Shown: positions 24,967 through 34,059 of the stretch, one piece after another
How the letters are laid out: each line of letters opens with the position of its first letter
How positions within the stretch are numbered: position 1 is the first letter of the stretch
NCBI RefSeq assembly: GCF_000812465.1
Contig: NZ_JWMA01000201.1
Coordinates: 1 to 64,000 of the forward strand
Reading direction: 5' to 3'
Origin: Cupriavidus sp. IDO
GTDB lineage: Bacteria; Pseudomonadota; Gammaproteobacteria; Burkholderiales; Burkholderiaceae
Length of the DNA: 64,000 nucleotides
The notes under the pieces: generated by a model
The model's input: only the letters and a program-made list of their open reading frames with translations
Told to the model about the DNA's origin: nothing
Databases searched by the model: none
Position numbers and translations under genes: made by a program

Positions 24967-27123
24967 ATGACGATGACCCTGTCCGCTACGGCGAGCGCTT
25001 CGGCGCGCGCCGCCCTCTCGCAACTGCTCGAGCCTGCCTCGATTGCCATTGTCGGCGCCTCGCGCGATACCAGCCGGATCGGCGGCGTGGCGCTGGACCA
25101 CCTGCAGCGCCTTGGTTACCAGGGCACGATCTGTCCGGTCAATCCGCGCTATGCGGAGATCGCCGGCCTGGCGTGCTATCCCGATGTGGAATCCCTGCCG
25201 TACGTGCCCGACGTGGCGGTGCTGGCGCTGGGCGCCGACGAGGTGCTGCCGCAGCTGCAGCGCTGCCACGCGCGCGGCATCCGCGCTGCGATCGTCTACG
25301 CCTCGGGCTTTGCCGAAGCCGGGGAAGCGGGCATCGCGCGCCAGGCCGCCCTGACCGCCTTCGCGCGAGAAAGCGGCATGGCCATCGCCGGCCCCAACTG
25401 CATGGGGCTGGCCAACCTGACCACGCGCGCCATCACCGCCTTCGCCACCACCTTCCGCGCCTTTCCGCCGCAGGACGGCCCGGGCACCGTCAGCCTGCTG
25501 ACGCAGAGCGGCAACGTCTGCGCCATCGTCTACGCGACCGGCCGGCAGATGGACGTGGGTTTTCACCAGTTCATCAACACCGGCAACGAGGCCTGCCTGG
25601 ATTACGCGGACTACCTCGACTTCCTTGCCGACGACCCGCAGACCGGTTCGGTGGTGGGCTATGTGGAAGGCCTGCGCAACGGCAGCCGCTTCATCGATGC
25701 CGCGGCGCAGCTGCGTGCGGCGGACAAGCCGCTGATCCTGCTGAAAGCGGGCGAGAGCGAGGCCGGCTCGGCAGCCACCCAATCGCATACCGCCGTGCTG
25801 GCCGGCAACCAGGCCATCTACCGCGCCGCGTTCGCACAGCTCGGCGCGATGCAGGCGAGCGACCCGACGCACCTGACCGACCTGGCCTACCTGGCAGGCT
25901 TCCGCCATCGCAGCGCCGGGCGCCGCGTGGTAGTGGCCTCGGTGTCGGGCGCAATGGGAGCGCTGTCCGCCGACCTGCTCAGCGCGGCCGGGCTGGAAGT
26001 GCCGCAGCTTTCCGCAGCGGTGCAGCAGCGCCTGCTGGCGGCGGTGCCGGAGATCGGCGGTGTGGCCAACCCCGTGGACATGACCGGCCAGCTGTTCAAC
26101 CGCGATGGCCTGGCCTACGCCGTGCTCGACAACCTGGCCGCCGATGACGGCATCGACGTCATCTACCTCTACGCCACCGCCTACCTGCTCGACCGCGTGG
26201 CCGGCGAGCTGATCGAAGTGGCCGGCAAGACCAACCGCCTGATCGTGGTCGCCACCACGGGCGAGCCCGCCAGCCGGGCCAGGCTGGCCGACGCCGGCAT
26301 CGCGCTGTTCCCGGATTGCGCGCGCGCGGCAAAGGCCCTCGGCACCTACGTGGGCTGGCTCGGCACGGCCGCGCCGACCGCGCGCTGGATGGCGTTGCGC
26401 GCGCAGGTGGGCGGCGGCGCGGCCGGCTACATCCCTTCCGGGCCCATGGACGAATACCAGGCCAAGCAATGGCTGGCGGGCTTCGGCGTGCCGGTCAGCA
26501 CGGAGGTGGTCGCCACCAGCCCCGAAGATGCCGCCAGGGCTGCCACGGGCATCGGTTACCCGGTCGCGGTAAAGGTGCTGAGCCCGGATATCGCCCACAA
26601 GACGGAAGTGGGCGGCGTGCGGCTGGGACTGGCCGATGCCGCCCAGGTAGAGGCGGCGGCGGTCGAGGTGGTGGACGCTGCCAGGCGGGCCATGCCGCAA
26701 GCCCGCCAGCGTGGCGTGCTGGTACAGCAGATGGCTCGCGGCGTGTGCGAGCTGATCGTGGGCGTGACGCGCGATCCGGTCTTCGGTCCGGCCATGACGG
26801 TGGGCCTGGGCGGGATCTTCACCGAGATATTCCACGACGTCGCGCACCGCCTGCTGCCGGTGGACCGGGCCATGGCGCACGAAATGCTTGCCAGCCTGCG
26901 CGGCTACCGCCTGATGACCGACTTCCGCGGCAAGCCCGCGGCCGACATCGACGCCGCGGCCGACGCGATTGCCGCGCTGTCCGACGCCGCCATGGCGCTC
27001 GGCGACAGACTCACCGAGATGGAGGTGAATCCCTTGCTGGTGCGCGAGGCCGGGCGCGGTGCCGTCGCCCTCGATGCGCTGGTCCTGACAGCGCAAGCGG
27101 GCCACGGCGGAGGGTTGCAATGA
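24967..27123 (+). CDS. NDP-forming acyl-CoA synthetase (acetate-CoA ligase family)
   Basis: This 718-residue two-part enzyme makes acyl-CoA from an organic acid, CoA and ATP, passing a phosphate through a histidine. It has an N-terminal CoA-binding Rossmann domain (SIAIVGASRD), a succinyl-CoA-ligase-like domain with the phospho-His candidate H274 in TQSHTAVLAGN, and a C-terminal ATP-grasp domain (YPVAVKVLSPDIAHKTEVGG). The ATG at 24967 gives the best spacing from AGGAAGG; ATGs at 24961 and 24973 are alternatives. Its stop overlaps the Bug start (ATGA). It probably activates the acid captured by the neighbouring Bug protein. Confidence 0.9.
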   Translation: MTMTLSATASASARAALSQLLEPASIAIVGASRDTSRIGGVALDHLQRLGYQGTICPVNPRYAEIAGLACYPDVESLPYVPDVAVLALGADEVLPQLQRCHARGIRAAIVYASGFAEAGEAGIARQAALTAFARESGMAIAGPNCMGLANLTTRAITAFATTFRAFPPQDGPGTVSLLTQSGNVCAIVYATGRQMDVGFHQFINTGNEACLDYADYLDFLADDPQTGSVVGYVEGLRNGSRFIDAAAQLRAADKPLILLKAGESEAGSAATQSHTAVLAGNQAIYRAAFAQLGAMQASDPTHLTDLAYLAGFRHRSAGRRVVVASVSGAMGALSADLLSAAGLEVPQLSAAVQQRLLAAVPEIGGVANPVDMTGQLFNRDGLAYAVLDNLAADDGIDVIYLYATAYLLDRVAGELIEVAGKTNRLIVVATTGEPASRARLADAGIALFPDCARAAKALGTYVGWLGTAAPTARWMALRAQVGGGAAGYIPSGPMDEYQAKQWLAGFGVPVSTEVVATSPEDAARAATGIGYPVAVKVLSPDIAHKTEVGGVRLGLADAAQVEAAAVEVVDAARRAMPQARQRGVLVQQMARGVCELIVGVTRDPVFGPAMTVGLGGIFTEIFHDVAHRLLPVDRAMAHEMLASLRGYRLMTDFRGKPAADIDAAADAIAALSDAAMALGDRLTEMEVNPLLVREAGRGAVALDALVLTAQAGHGGGLQ

Positions 27124-28127
27124 CGCAGGACACGACGGAGTCAGCCGACCGGATCGACTGCCGGCGCCGCAACACGCTCGCGCTGCTGGCCATGGCGCCG
27201 CTGGGCACCCTGATATCGCGCCACGTACTGGCCAACAGCTTTCCCACCCAGCCGGTCACGCTGATCGTGCCCTTCGCGGCCGGCGGCGCCACCGATACGC
27301 TGGTGCGCACGCTGGCCGAAGGCGCCAGCAAGACGCTCGGCCAGCGCGTCATCGTCGAGAACCGGCCCGGCGCGGCGGGCGGGCTCGGCGCCAACGTCGT
27401 GGCGCGCGCAAAGCCCGACGGCTACACGCTGACGGTGATGCCGGAACCGGTGTTCCGCCTCCCTCACCTGCAGAAGACACAGTTCGACCCGATGCAGGAC
27501 TTCACCTACGTCATCCACCTGACCGGCTACACACTGGGCGTGGCGGTGCGCGCCGACGCGCCGTGGAAGTCCTGGCAGGAGATGGTCGAAGATGCCCGCC
27601 GCCGCCCTGGCAGGATCAGCTACGGCAGCACGGGCACCAACAGCACCATGCACGTGACGATGGAAGAGATCAGCCAAAAGCTCGGCATCCAGCTCAACCA
27701 TGTGCCGTACAAGGGCGAGTCCGAGATCATCACCGCGATGATGGGTGAACATATCGACCTGGCGGTCACCGCCGGCGGCATCGGCCCCTACGTGGACAGC
27801 GGCAAGGCACGCTGGCTGGTGCTGTGGACCGCTGCGCATTCGCACCGCTGGCCCAGTGCGCCGACGCTGCGCGACGTCGGCATCGACATGGAGTCGACCT
27901 CGCCGTTCGGCATTGCGGGCCCGCGCAATATGGATCCGCGGGCGGTACAGGTGCTGCACGACGCGTTCCGCAAGGCACTGAACGATCCGGCGATGCGGAA
28001 GATGCTGGTGCGCTTTGACCAGGAGACCGCCTACCTGAACAGCGCCGGCTACACGGCCTTCGCGCGCCAGCGCTACGACAGCCAGGGCAAGCTCGTGAAG
28101 CGGCTCGGCCTGACCGCCAATCCATGA
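27120..28127 (+). CDS. Bug/TctC-family periplasmic solute-binding protein
   Basis: This 335-residue secreted receptor has a signal that starts with a charged RCRRR-type stretch and runs through LALLAMAPLGTL. Family blocks follow: QPVTLIVPFAAGGATD, NRPGAAGGLGANVVA, HVPYKGESEIITAMMGEH and APTLRDVGI. It is coupled by ATGA to the ligase before it. No TctAB genes are present. Its ligand is probably the acid used by the ligase, reductase and dehydrogenase of this operon. Confidence 0.9.
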   Translation: MTQDTTESADRIDCRRRNTLALLAMAPLGTLISRHVLANSFPTQPVTLIVPFAAGGATDTLVRTLAEGASKTLGQRVIVENRPGAAGGLGANVVARAKPDGYTLTVMPEPVFRLPHLQKTQFDPMQDFTYVIHLTGYTLGVAVRADAPWKSWQEMVEDARRRPGRISYGSTGTNSTMHVTMEEISQKLGIQLNHVPYKGESEIITAMMGEHIDLAVTAGGIGPYVDSGKARWLVLWTAAHSHRWPSAPTLRDVGIDMESTSPFGIAGPRNMDPRAVQVLHDAFRKALNDPAMRKMLVRFDQETAYLNSAGYTAFARQRYDSQGKLVKRLGLTANP

Positions 28128-28141
28128 TCCAGGAGACCGGC

Positions 28142-29026
28142 ATGCAATACCGTTCCATCTTTCATCGCGAGCTGTTCGCGGGCCGCGCCATCCTGGTCAC
28201 CGGCGGCGGCAGCGGCATCGGCCGCTGCACCGCGCATGAGCTGGCCAGCCTCGGAGCAAGCCTCGCGCTGGCCGGCCGCAAGCTGGAGAAGCTCGAGCAG
28301 GTGAAAGCGGAAATCGTCGCAGCCAAGCCAGAGGCTGCCAATCGCATCTCGCTGCATGTCTGCGATATCCGCGACGAGGCGCAGGTGCGCGACACCATCG
28401 CCGCTGTACTGAAGACGCACGGCCGCATCGACGGCCTGTTCAACAACGCGGGCGGCCAGTTCCCGTCGCCGCTGCGGGACATCAGCCTGAAGGGCTGGGA
28501 AGCCGTGGTGCGCAACAACCTGACCGGCGGCTTCCTGGTGGCGCGCGAGTGCTTCACGCAATGGATGGAAGCCAACGGGGGCGCCATCGTCAACATCATC
28601 GCCGACATGTGGAACGGCATGCCGGGCATGGGGCATTCCGGCGCGGCGCGTGCCGGCATGCTGTCGTTCACCGAAACCGCGGCATGCGAATGGGCCGCTG
28701 CCGGCGTGCGCGTCAACGCGGTGGCGCCGGGCTGGATTGCTTCCAGCGGCTTCGATACCTATCCGCCCGAGTTCCAGGCGAAGATCCGCCAGCTCGCGCG
28801 CAAGGTGCCGCTGCAACGGCTGGGAACCGAGGCAGAGGTCTCCGCCGCAGTTGCCTTCCTGCTGTCGCCAGCGGCGGCCTTCATCACCGGCTCGACCATC
28901 CGCATCGACGGCGGTGTGCCAAACGCCAAACACACGTGGCCGCAGCCGGAACACCGGCGCTCCGAGCCGTTCAATGGCTTTCCGCTCTACACGCTGCCGC
29001 AGTGCCTGACGCCCTCCGCCGAATGA
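28142..29026 (+). CDS. SDR of the peroxisomal trans-2-enoyl-CoA reductase (PECR) type
   Basis: This 294-residue SDR has the cofactor motif VTGGGSGIG at residues 19-27 and NNAGGQFPSP. The usual YxxxK catalytic pair is replaced by H165-S-G-A-A-R170, the signature I know from PECR-like enoyl-CoA reductases and 2,4-dienoyl-CoA reductases. This points to a CoA-thioester substrate. The ATG at 28142 has AGGAGA at 6 nt, whereas the ATG at 28124 overlaps the Bug stop. It is followed by an acyl-CoA dehydrogenase, so the operon likely processes an acyl- or enoyl-CoA. Confidence 0.85.
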   Translation: MQYRSIFHRELFAGRAILVTGGGSGIGRCTAHELASLGASLALAGRKLEKLEQVKAEIVAAKPEAANRISLHVCDIRDEAQVRDTIAAVLKTHGRIDGLFNNAGGQFPSPLRDISLKGWEAVVRNNLTGGFLVARECFTQWMEANGGAIVNIIADMWNGMPGMGHSGAARAGMLSFTETAACEWAAAGVRVNAVAPGWIASSGFDTYPPEFQAKIRQLARKVPLQRLGTEAEVSAAVAFLLSPAAAFITGSTIRIDGGVPNAKHTWPQPEHRRSEPFNGFPLYTLPQCLTPSAE

Positions 29027-30186
29027 ACGACACCATGATCCTGCAGCCGCCAAACCCGCGCTACTACAGCGCCGATCACGAATCGTTCCGCGCCTCCGTG
29101 CGCCGCTTCTTCGAGAAAGAGGTGGCGCCCAATGCCGAGGCCTGGGACGAAGCCGGCAGCTTTCCGCGCGAGCTGTACCGCAAGGCGTCCGAGGCCGGGT
29201 TGCTGCAGCCAGGCTTTCCGGAGGAATACGGCGGCGCGCCATGCGATGCGTTCTATCGCATGATCCTGTTCGAGGAGCGCGCCTGGGGTGGCTCCGGCGG
29301 GATTGCGTCGGGGCTGTTCTCGCACACCATCGGCGCGCCGCCGATTGCGGCGGCGGGCAGCGAGGCACTGAGGGCACGCGTGCTGCCGCAGATCCTGTCC
29401 GGCGAAAGGATCTCCGCGCTGGCCATCACCGAGCCCGACGCCGGTTCCGACGTCGCGCAGCTTTCGACCAGTGCGCGGCGCGAGGGCGGCCATTACGTGG
29501 TCAACGGCACCAAGCTTTACATCACCTCCGGCATGCGCGCCGACTACTTCACTGTGGCCGTGCGCACCGGCGGCCCCGGCGCGGGCGGCGTATCGCTGCT
29601 GCTGATCGAGGGCGACACCCCCGGCCTCGCGCGCATGCCGCTGAAGAAGATGGGCTGGTGGGCATCTGACACTGCGCAGCTGTTCTTCGAGGACTGCCGC
29701 GTTCCTGTGGAAAACCTGATCGGCGAGGAAGGGAGGGGCTTCGCTGCCATCACGAAGAACTTCAACCACGAGCGGCTGGCGCTGGCTGCTGCCGCCTGCG
29801 GCTACGCGCAGGTTTGCTTCCACGATGCGCTGGCCTGGACCCGCGAGCGCCACACCTTCGGCAAGCGGCTGGCCGACCACCAGGTGGTGCGCCACCAGCT
29901 GGTGGACATGGCCACGCGGATCGAATCCACACGCGCCCTGCTGGACGACCTGGCCGCGCGCCTCGACGACGGCGCCGCGCCGGTGGCGCAGATCGCCATG
30001 GCCAAGAACATGGCCACGCGCACCTTCCAGTTCTGCGCCGACCGCGCCGTGCAGCTGCTGGGCGGCATGGGCTATATGCGCGGCAGCCGGGTCGAGCGGC
30101 TCTATCGCGAGGTCAAGGTGATGATGATCGGCGGCGGGGCCGAGGAGATCATGAAGGACCTGGCGGCAAAGCAGCTGGGGTTGTAG
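29023..30186 (+). CDS. Acyl-CoA dehydrogenase
   Basis: This is a 387-residue FAD enzyme that desaturates an acyl-CoA. It has the FAD/substrate signatures ITEPDAGSDVAQLS and GTKLYITSGM, and the C-terminal helix block VQLLGGMGYMRGSRVERLYRE. The glutamate of the usual YEGT motif is replaced (IGGGAEEIM), so the catalytic base may sit elsewhere, as in isovaleryl-CoA-type enzymes. The start overlaps the SDR stop by ATGA; an inner ATG at 29035 is possible. It is the last gene of the operon. Confidence 0.9.
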   Translation: MNDTMILQPPNPRYYSADHESFRASVRRFFEKEVAPNAEAWDEAGSFPRELYRKASEAGLLQPGFPEEYGGAPCDAFYRMILFEERAWGGSGGIASGLFSHTIGAPPIAAAGSEALRARVLPQILSGERISALAITEPDAGSDVAQLSTSARREGGHYVVNGTKLYITSGMRADYFTVAVRTGGPGAGGVSLLLIEGDTPGLARMPLKKMGWWASDTAQLFFEDCRVPVENLIGEEGRGFAAITKNFNHERLALAAAACGYAQVCFHDALAWTRERHTFGKRLADHQVVRHQLVDMATRIESTRALLDDLAARLDDGAAPVAQIAMAKNMATRTFQFCADRAVQLLGGMGYMRGSRVERLYREVKVMMIGGGAEEIMKDLAAKQLGL

Positions 30187-30253
30187 CGGCAGGTATTGCG
30201 GACAGGGTGGCGCCTTTCGCTGTGCCCGTTTTCTCTTATGATGCCGCCCAACA

Positions 30254-30265
30254 TACCGGCCGGTA
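30254..30265. promoter_or_regulatory. Perfect 12-bp palindrome
   Basis: TACCGGCCGGTA lies in the 206-bp gap between the acyl-CoA dehydrogenase and the permease. Similar palindromes are bound by TetR-type repressors of lipid or amino acid genes, but no regulator is adjacent here. It could be the operator of the permease gene. Confidence 0.35.
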
Positions 30266-30392
30266 GATCCGGGGGGAGGCAGAGGGCGGATACCGGCGCG
30301 ACCGGCGTAGCTGGCGGACGAGCCGGCGCCCGCGGCCTTTCAGCCCGGCACCGGCTTATTGCGCAGCCAATGCGCCCTGTCGCTTACGCCTG

Positions 30393-31940
30393 ATGACCAC
30401 CCAACCTTCCCCCGCGGGCGCGCATGCGCCCGCGCTGCGCCGCACCCTGCGCGCACGGCACCTCACCATGATCGCCATCGGCGGCTCGATCGGCACGGGG
30501 CTCTTCGTGGCGTCGGGTGCCACCATCGCGCAGGCCGGCCCCGGCGGCGCACTGGCCGCCTATGTGCTGATCGGCGCGATGGTGTACTTCCTGATGACCA
30601 GCCTTGGCGAGCTCGCCGCCTATATGCCGGTGTCGGGCTCCTTTGCCACCTATGGCGCGCTCTATGTGGACGAGGGCTTCGGCTTCGCGCTCGGCTGGAA
30701 CTACTGGTACAACTGGGCCGTGACCATCGCTGTGGAGCTCGCGGCGGCACAGCTGGTCATGCAGTACTGGTTCCCCGATACGCCGGGCGTGCTGTGGAGC
30801 GCGCTGTTTCTCGGGCTGATGTTCGCGCTCAACGCGATCTCGGTGCGCGGCTTCGGCGAAGCCGAGTACTGGTGCGCGCTGGTGAAGGTGGTCACCGTGA
30901 TCGCCTTCATCATCATCGGCACGCTGATGATCTTCGGCATCCTGCGCGGCGACCTCTCTGCGTCGCACGGCCTGGCCAACCTCACCATGGGCGACGCGCC
31001 CTTCGTCGGTGGCCTGCCGGCGCTGATCGGCGTGGCGATGATCGCGGGCTTTTCGTTCCAGGGCACGGAGCTGATCGGCGTGGCCGCCGGTGAATCGGCC
31101 GACCCGGCGAAGAATATTCCGAGCGCCGTGCGGCAGGTGTTCTGGCGCATCCTGCTGTTCTACGTGCTGGCAATCCTGATCATCGGCATCCTGATTCCCT
31201 ACACCGATCCCAGCCTGCTCAAGAGCGACGTGCAGACCGTGGGCGTAAGCCCGTTCACGCTGGTGTTCCGCCATGCGGGCCTCGCCTTTGCCGCGGGCGT
31301 GATGAACGCGGTGATCCTGACCGCGGTGCTGTCGGCCGGCAACTCCGGCATGTATGCCTCCACCCGCATGCTCTACAACCTGGCTACCGAAGGCCGCGCC
31401 CCGCGCATGTTCGCGCAGCTCACGCGCAACGGCGTGCCGCTGGTGGCGCTGCTGGCCACCACGGCCGTGGGCGCGCTGTGCTTCCTGACCTCGCTGTTCG
31501 AGAGCAAGTCGGTCTACCTGTGGCTGCTCAACCTGTCTGGCATGACCGGCTTTATTGCCTGGCTCGGCATTGCCGTGAGCCACTACCGCTTCCGCAAGGG
31601 CTTCGTGGCGCAGGGGCTGGACCTGGACCGCCTGCCCTACCGCTCGCCGTTCTTTCCGTACGGGCCGATCTTTGCGTTCGCGCTGTGCATGATCGTCACG
31701 CTGGGCCAGAACTACCAGGCATTCGCCGACGGCAAGATCGACTGGGTGGCCGTGACCGCCACCTATATCGGCATCCCGATCTTCCTGCTGATCTGGCTGG
31801 GCTACCGCATGGTGCGCAAGACGCGCTTCGTGCCCTATGCCGAGATGAGATTCCCCGCCCTTCCGGTGGCTTGCGACGACGCACCCATGCGCGGCGCGGT
31901 GCCGGTGGCGGCTGAATTGGGGCCATTCCCGGGCGCCTGA
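30393..31940 (+). CDS. Amino acid permease, LysP/AroP-type APC family
   Basis: This 515-residue inner membrane permease has twelve predicted helices. The helix 1 motif GGSIGTGLFVASG and the GFSFQGTELIGVAAGESADPAKNIP-type region (read in blocks) are typical of the amino acid transporter subfamily with LysP, and the length fits. It imports an amino acid by proton symport, and lysine or another basic amino acid is the best guess. No strong Shine-Dalgarno is seen before the ATG at 30393. It appears monocistronic. Confidence 0.87.
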   Translation: MTTQPSPAGAHAPALRRTLRARHLTMIAIGGSIGTGLFVASGATIAQAGPGGALAAYVLIGAMVYFLMTSLGELAAYMPVSGSFATYGALYVDEGFGFALGWNYWYNWAVTIAVELAAAQLVMQYWFPDTPGVLWSALFLGLMFALNAISVRGFGEAEYWCALVKVVTVIAFIIIGTLMIFGILRGDLSASHGLANLTMGDAPFVGGLPALIGVAMIAGFSFQGTELIGVAAGESADPAKNIPSAVRQVFWRILLFYVLAILIIGILIPYTDPSLLKSDVQTVGVSPFTLVFRHAGLAFAAGVMNAVILTAVLSAGNSGMYASTRMLYNLATEGRAPRMFAQLTRNGVPLVALLATTAVGALCFLTSLFESKSVYLWLLNLSGMTGFIAWLGIAVSHYRFRKGFVAQGLDLDRLPYRSPFFPYGPIFAFALCMIVTLGQNYQAFADGKIDWVAVTATYIGIPIFLLIWLGYRMVRKTRFVPYAEMRFPALPVACDDAPMRGAVPVAAELGPFPGA

Positions 31941-32171
31941 TAACAAATGGAATGAACAGCACAACGCCGGCGCATTGCACTCACGGCATGGCCGACTAGA
32001 CTGCATGGATGCATCTGCGCGATCATCGCGCCGGCCGGAGGGGTCTGTCATGGCAACCGCAGCGGGCTGCACCACGGGGAATCGTTCTTCGCGCATTCAG
32101 CCGACTCTGCGCCGACACCCCGCTTGCGGGCGCGCACCTTCCGGATCATCCGGCCTGAACGGGAGAGCCAC

Positions 32172-32537
32172 GTGACCGACGCCAGCGACAAGCCATCCAC
32201 ACCGCCAGCGCCTTCGCCGCCAAAGCCGCAACTGGTGCCCACCGGCTATCGGCAGGGGATCATCACCGCCATCACCGTATTGCTGGGCTTCTCGCTGGCG
32301 TTCTGGCGCTTCTGGGGATTCGAGAGCCCCGGCCATTGGAACGCACGCGCCCTGTTCGCCGCCGTATCGCTGGTGGCCGCTGTCACGCTGCAGATCATCT
32401 CGCTCTTCCGTGCGCTGCGCATCGAGGATGACGAAGTGGGCGAGTACCGCCGGACCGTCCGCTGGTTCATCGCCTCCGCCATCGCCCTGCTGGTGGGCCT
32501 GTTCGCCGCAATGCTGGATGCGGCGCTCGGCAGTTGA
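32172..32537 (+). CDS. Conserved small membrane protein
   Basis: This 121-residue protein has a proline-rich cytoplasmic N-terminus (STPPAPSPPKP) and three predicted helices (GIITAITVLLGFSLAFW, ALFAAVSLVAAVTLQIISLF, FIASAIALLVGLFAAML). The GTG at 32172 is preceded by GGGAGAG. I do not recognise a function. It is convergent with the ABC permease gene, with stops touching. Confidence 0.6.
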   Translation: MTDASDKPSTPPAPSPPKPQLVPTGYRQGIITAITVLLGFSLAFWRFWGFESPGHWNARALFAAVSLVAAVTLQIISLFRALRIEDDEVGEYRRTVRWFIASAIALLVGLFAAMLDAALGS

Positions 32538-33305
32538 TCAGCGCGCTTCCGGCCGAGCGGGACGCCACATGCGGGAGATGCCGGTTCGAGCGCGGGCTTG
32601 CGGGCGGATGGTACGCAGCGCCAGCAGTCCTGTAGCGATGCTTTCGATCGCGAAGCAGATCAAGAAGTAGAGCACCGCCACCGCCGCAAAGACCTCCGCG
32701 GCATAGCCCATGCTGCGGCCATTGACCTGCGTGGCGACGGTGGACAACTCCGTCACGCCGACGATATAGGCCAGCGACGTGTCCTTGGTCAGCGACACCC
32801 ACGTGTTCGCCAGCGACGGCAGCATCGCGCGCAGCGTCTGCGGCAGGACGATATGCCATAGCGCCCGCACCGGTGCCAGCCCCAGCGCAAGTGCCGCTTG
32901 TTGCTGCCCACGGCCGATGGCGGCAAACCCCGCACCCAGCGTTTGCGCGATATAGGCCGCACCGATCAGCGCGAGCGCGAGGATCACCGTCAGCACCTCT
33001 CCGACCTGCACGCCGGCCAGCATCGGCAACAGGAAGTAGGTCCAGAAAATCAGCATCAGCACCGGGATCGCGCGCAGCACTGCCAGCAGCGCGCGCAATG
33101 GCCTTGTCACGGCAGGCGGGGCGAGTTCCAGCATGATCGCCAGCACAATGCCGAGAACCGTGGCGCCGGCGCACGCGAGCACGGCCATCAGCAGTGTGAG
33201 CACGGCACCAGCCAGCGGGCCATCGGGGAATGTGCCCTTCAGCAGGTAGGGAAGCTGGCCGAGCACCAGTGCGAGGCCCGCCGGCAGGCCGGTGGTGTCA
33301 GGCAT
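32538..33305 (-). CDS. Polar amino acid ABC transporter permease (HisM/GlnP type), second
   Basis: This 255-residue inner membrane permease has a leading PLAGAVLTLLMAVL helix and the EAA-loop region GRGQQQAALALGLAPVRALWHIVLPQTLR that contacts the ATPase. It overlaps the upstream permease by 8 bp. Together with that gene and the binding protein it would import an amino acid. No ATPase gene follows in the window; the next gene is convergent. Confidence 0.88.
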   Translation of the reverse strand: MPDTTGLPAGLALVLGQLPYLLKGTFPDGPLAGAVLTLLMAVLACAGATVLGIVLAIMLELAPPAVTRPLRALLAVLRAIPVLMLIFWTYFLLPMLAGVQVGEVLTVILALALIGAAYIAQTLGAGFAAIGRGQQQAALALGLAPVRALWHIVLPQTLRAMLPSLANTWVSLTKDTSLAYIVGVTELSTVATQVNGRSMGYAAEVFAAVAVLYFLICFAIESIATGLLALRTIRPQARARTGISRMWRPARPEAR

Positions 33306-34038
33306 GGCGCGCTCCGGCCCAGCCCAGGCGGTGCAGCGCGAGCGGGGCGAGCGCCTGCAGCAACAGGATCAGCGCCAAGTACAGGAGCGTGGCGATGCCG
33401 AAGGCCTGGAACGCCATCAACGTATCGGTCTCGACCTGGCGTGCGGTGTATGACAGTTCGGCAAAGCCGGTCGCCATCGCCAGCGAGGTGTTCTTGATGG
33501 TCTGGCAGAACTGTCCCACCATCGGGCGCGCAGCGATGTGCAGCGCCTGCGGCAATACGATGCGCCACCACGCCGCGCGCGGTGCGAACCCCAAAGCCAA
33601 CGCCGCAGCGTACTGCCCGCGCGGGACGGCAGCGAGTCCCGCCTCCAGCTCCTGCGCATAGAAGGCACTGGCATAGAGGCCAATGCCGAAGACGCTCGCC
33701 AGCGCTTCCAGCGAAGGCGCCGGCAGCGTCAGGCCGCCGAGCGTGACCCCGCGCCAGTCCAAGAGCGCGCCAATGGCGGCATCGCCGAGCAGTTGCGCGG
33801 CGCCGAAGTACCAGAAGAACAGTTGCACCAGCAGCGGTGTCTTGCGCAGAAACCCGATCGCTGTGGTGGCGGCAATGCGCACCGGCCGCAGCGGCGCACG
33901 CCGCAGCAACAGCCAGCCCGCGGCCAGCGCACAGCCGAGGACGAAGACTGCCAGCGACAATGCCACGGTCATGGCAAAGCCGCCGAGCAGCCAGTGCAGG
34001 TATTTGGCGGGCAGGGGTTGCCAGAGAATGGAATGCAT
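33298..34038 (-). CDS. Polar amino acid ABC transporter permease, first
   Basis: This 246-residue permease pairs with the next gene. The EAA loop reads AVPRGQYAAALALGFAPRAA, followed by WRIVLPQAL, and FLRKTPLLVQLFFWYFG is the conserved N-terminal cytoplasmic motif of the HisQ/GlnP group. Its start lies 22 bp from a 14-bp stem hairpin that separates it from the binding-protein gene. Confidence 0.88.
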   Translation of the reverse strand: MHSILWQPLPAKYLHWLLGGFAMTVALSLAVFVLGCALAAGWLLLRRAPLRPVRIAATTAIGFLRKTPLLVQLFFWYFGAAQLLGDAAIGALLDWRGVTLGGLTLPAPSLEALASVFGIGLYASAFYAQELEAGLAAVPRGQYAAALALGFAPRAAWWRIVLPQALHIAARPMVGQFCQTIKNTSLAMATGFAELSYTARQVETDTLMAFQAFGIATLLYLALILLLQALAPLALHRLGWAGARHA

Positions 34039-34059
34039 TAGAGGCAGTGGATTCGGTAA

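Noticed and set aside
24301-27120. 939-codon open frame antisense to the CoA-ligase gene
   Set aside because: It is a high-GC shadow frame: His/Gln/Arg/Gly-rich, no domain, and antisense to a clear family member.
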